64,000 nt of DNA from Orbicella faveolata (Eukaryota; Cnidaria; Anthozoa; Scleractinia; Merulinidae). Location: positions 141,752-205,751 of the forward strand of contig NW_018148571.1 of NCBI RefSeq assembly GCF_002042975.1, read 5' to 3'. The number at the start of each line of letters is the position of its first letter. The stretch's first letter is position 1. A program made the position numbers and the translations under genes. Positions 62,618 to 64,000 of this stretch are shown here, in pieces. The notes under the pieces are model-generated. The model did not search any database, was not told the origin of the DNA, and was given only the letters and a program-made list of their open reading frames with translations.

Positions 62618-62710
62618 CTGAGAAAATCAATGCTGAAATCACAAATACAGCTTTCTCAATAGGATCGATGCCAAACTCAGGGACCAACGGAATTCAAGGT
62701 ATGCAGGCCA

Positions 62711-62750
62711 TTTCAAATCTACCAATCAGCGCTGATTGGTAGATTTGAAA
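62711..62750. repeat. Perfect 40-bp palindrome
   Basis: TTTCAAATCTACCAATCAGC is followed at once by its exact reverse complement. The flanks do not pair. It lies about 94 bp upstream of CEP70 exon 1, between the two inverted arms. Confidence 0.95.
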
Positions 62751-62801
62751 CGCTTTAGCCGGCCCAGCAAGACGAAAAAAGACAACACGAGTCAATTAAC
62801 A

Positions 62802-62950
62802 TGTCATTTAACTTCATTGGGATATTCAGACCAATATGTAATTTAGATATGCAATTTTCAGAGCTTTATTCATAACCCTCATAGATTCTCTTTGTTTCAT
62901 GTAAACAATTATTAACTACAAACACATAGAGAGGTCTGCCTGTGGTTCAT
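62802..62950 (-). repeat. Inverted arm right of CEP70 exon 1
   Basis: The partner of 62203-62358, 443 bp apart. Exon 1 and a 40-bp palindrome are in the spacer. Confidence 0.9.
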
Positions 62951-64000
62951 GTGTTTCACTTTTCAAATATTTAGTATTTTGCCTAGGGCTTTTGATCACT
63001 CGTAGATGAAAGCTGAGAGGTATTTATGACTGCGATCATGTATCGGTCAAAGAATTGTTAGTCAAAGCAAGGAAGTGAGATCTTGTTTACCAGACGTGGC
63101 TCATAGCTTTTTTCTTGGCTGGAGAATTTCACTCACTTTCTCTCCTTCTAGAGTCCAAGGTAAGCCTAAAGTAGCCTGTTTCTGTATTGTATCTTTTTTA
63201 TGTACCGGTACACATTGAAATTCTGGCAGCACTTCTATCTTAAATTTGAAACCCATGATTTAGTTATTTTGTATTTTAGAATAAGCTCACTCCAAGCAAA
63301 AAATTAAAATTGCTTAATCTTTTAATTTCGTTGTTCTTCACACTACATTTCTTCTGTATTCTATGCAGTTCGACCAGAGTGAGAACTTCTTGAAGAATAG
63401 TATACAAGTCAGCATCCATGATTGAGTAAATATGCTCTAACATTTGAGTGATGGATAGACAAATTAGCATCCAAGAGACTGTGTAGATCTATTTTTTGCA
63501 AGAGATTTACTGTCCAATCATGTCAAACACAAGCCATGTCAAACAGGCATAGTGGCTGGTGATGTATGTATAATCTTATTTTTGTTCTCGAAATGAGATA
63601 TGTAAACAACTGGAATCAAAACTTGAAATAGATATTAATTGTACCTGTCAACAATCGTTTTGAATATTTCTGCATTGCTAGTGAAATGAACACACACCTT
63701 TTCCAAGATAGGAATAAAAATAATGTGATTTCCGTTTCCAAGAAAGAAAACTACTGTTATTTTTATTGTGTACATTACAATCTGTAATACTCTTTTTATA
63801 TTGTGTTGCATCAAGCTGAGGGGACTCCCTATAGTTGACTCAAGATGCACATTTTATCGGGCAGGAGGTATGACCAAAAGGCAGGGATTTTAAACATGCA
63901 TTGTGTTGTTCCAGAAAATATCCCTACCCCTCCCACGGAAGGTTTTTTTAGCTTGACCCACCCCCCACCCCTCTGGAAATCCCATTTTAGTGCCATACTT

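Larger units (their letters stand above)
62618..64000. other. Region upstream of CEP70 exon 1
   Basis: This stretch should hold the CEP70 promoter and 5' leader. I see a perfect 40-bp palindrome (62711-62750), the right inverted arm (62802-62950), no clear TATA box and no recognisable gene. Three minus-strand open frames of 60-75 codons near 63.3-63.9 kb look like chance. Confidence 0.4.

Noticed and set aside
1-64000. CRISPR array, operons or prokaryotic defence systems
   Set aside because: The repeats are tandem or interspersed without spacer structure, and the only gene is spliced and eukaryotic.

Overview
The window looks like nuclear DNA of a cnidarian, most likely a hexacoral such as a stony coral. 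It is AT-rich, and one host gene with tiny exons and very long introns fills almost all of it. The introns are packed with repeats of kinds I know from coral genomes: Polinton, DIRS, Gypsy and Penelope-like relics, CR1-like and L1/Tx1-like LINEs, tRNA-derived SINEs, pogo/Tc1-type MITEs and foldback elements. The animal group is an inference from memory of protein and repeat families; no database was searched.

The host gene is CEP70 (centrosomal protein of 70 kDa) on the minus strand. I could read eleven coding exons from about 62.6 kb down to 3.05 kb. Their splice phases agree at every junction and give 386 codons in one frame. The product runs parallel to vertebrate CEP70 from the N-terminal Glu-Trp-Glu/His-Gly block, through the coiled coils and the 'DxxVLxxIDxYES' block, to the 'ESRPxxxEW' block. 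The C-terminal third (the TPR-like end) must lie beyond coordinate 1. No other convincing host gene was found, only one weak candidate exon (8274-8362, minus).

Layout from left to right. 0-3 kb: Polinton polymerase fragment, a foldback palindrome, a Penelope-like RT relic and SINEs. 3.2-10.3 kb: a long inverted pair of one repeat, each arm carrying a different later insertion, around a decayed multicopy gene and a 1.5-kb unnamed repeat. 10.3-12.4 kb: LINE RT, an assembly gap and a second copy of the unnamed repeat. 16-17.5 kb: a second foldback with the same ends as the first, next to a second Polinton polymerase fragment in the opposite orientation. 22-26 kb: LINE and Gypsy relics. 27.9-31 kb: a DIRS-order element with split direct repeats. 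32.3-34.9 kb: a zinc-finger plus SANT-like mobile ORF with a 63-bp tandem array upstream. 36.2-36.9 kb: an 800-bp foldback. 40.2-40.8 kb: a Gypsy 5' end with a 163-bp LTR. 43-52 kb: Penelope-like, LINE and SINE material. 54-57 kb: DNA transposons and SINEs. 59-61.5 kb: LINE and pogo-like ends. 62.2-63 kb: inverted repeat arms that bracket the first CEP70 coding exon and a perfect 40-bp palindrome.

The only evident cellular function in the window is centrosome and cilium biology through CEP70. The rest is a layered record of insertions, several with visible target-site duplications or an empty site in a sister copy. I did not find a convincing new biological system. The most unusual structures are the two foldbacks with shared ends but unrelated arms beside Polinton fragments, the reciprocal insertions in the inverted pair, and the inverted arms around CEP70 exon 1.
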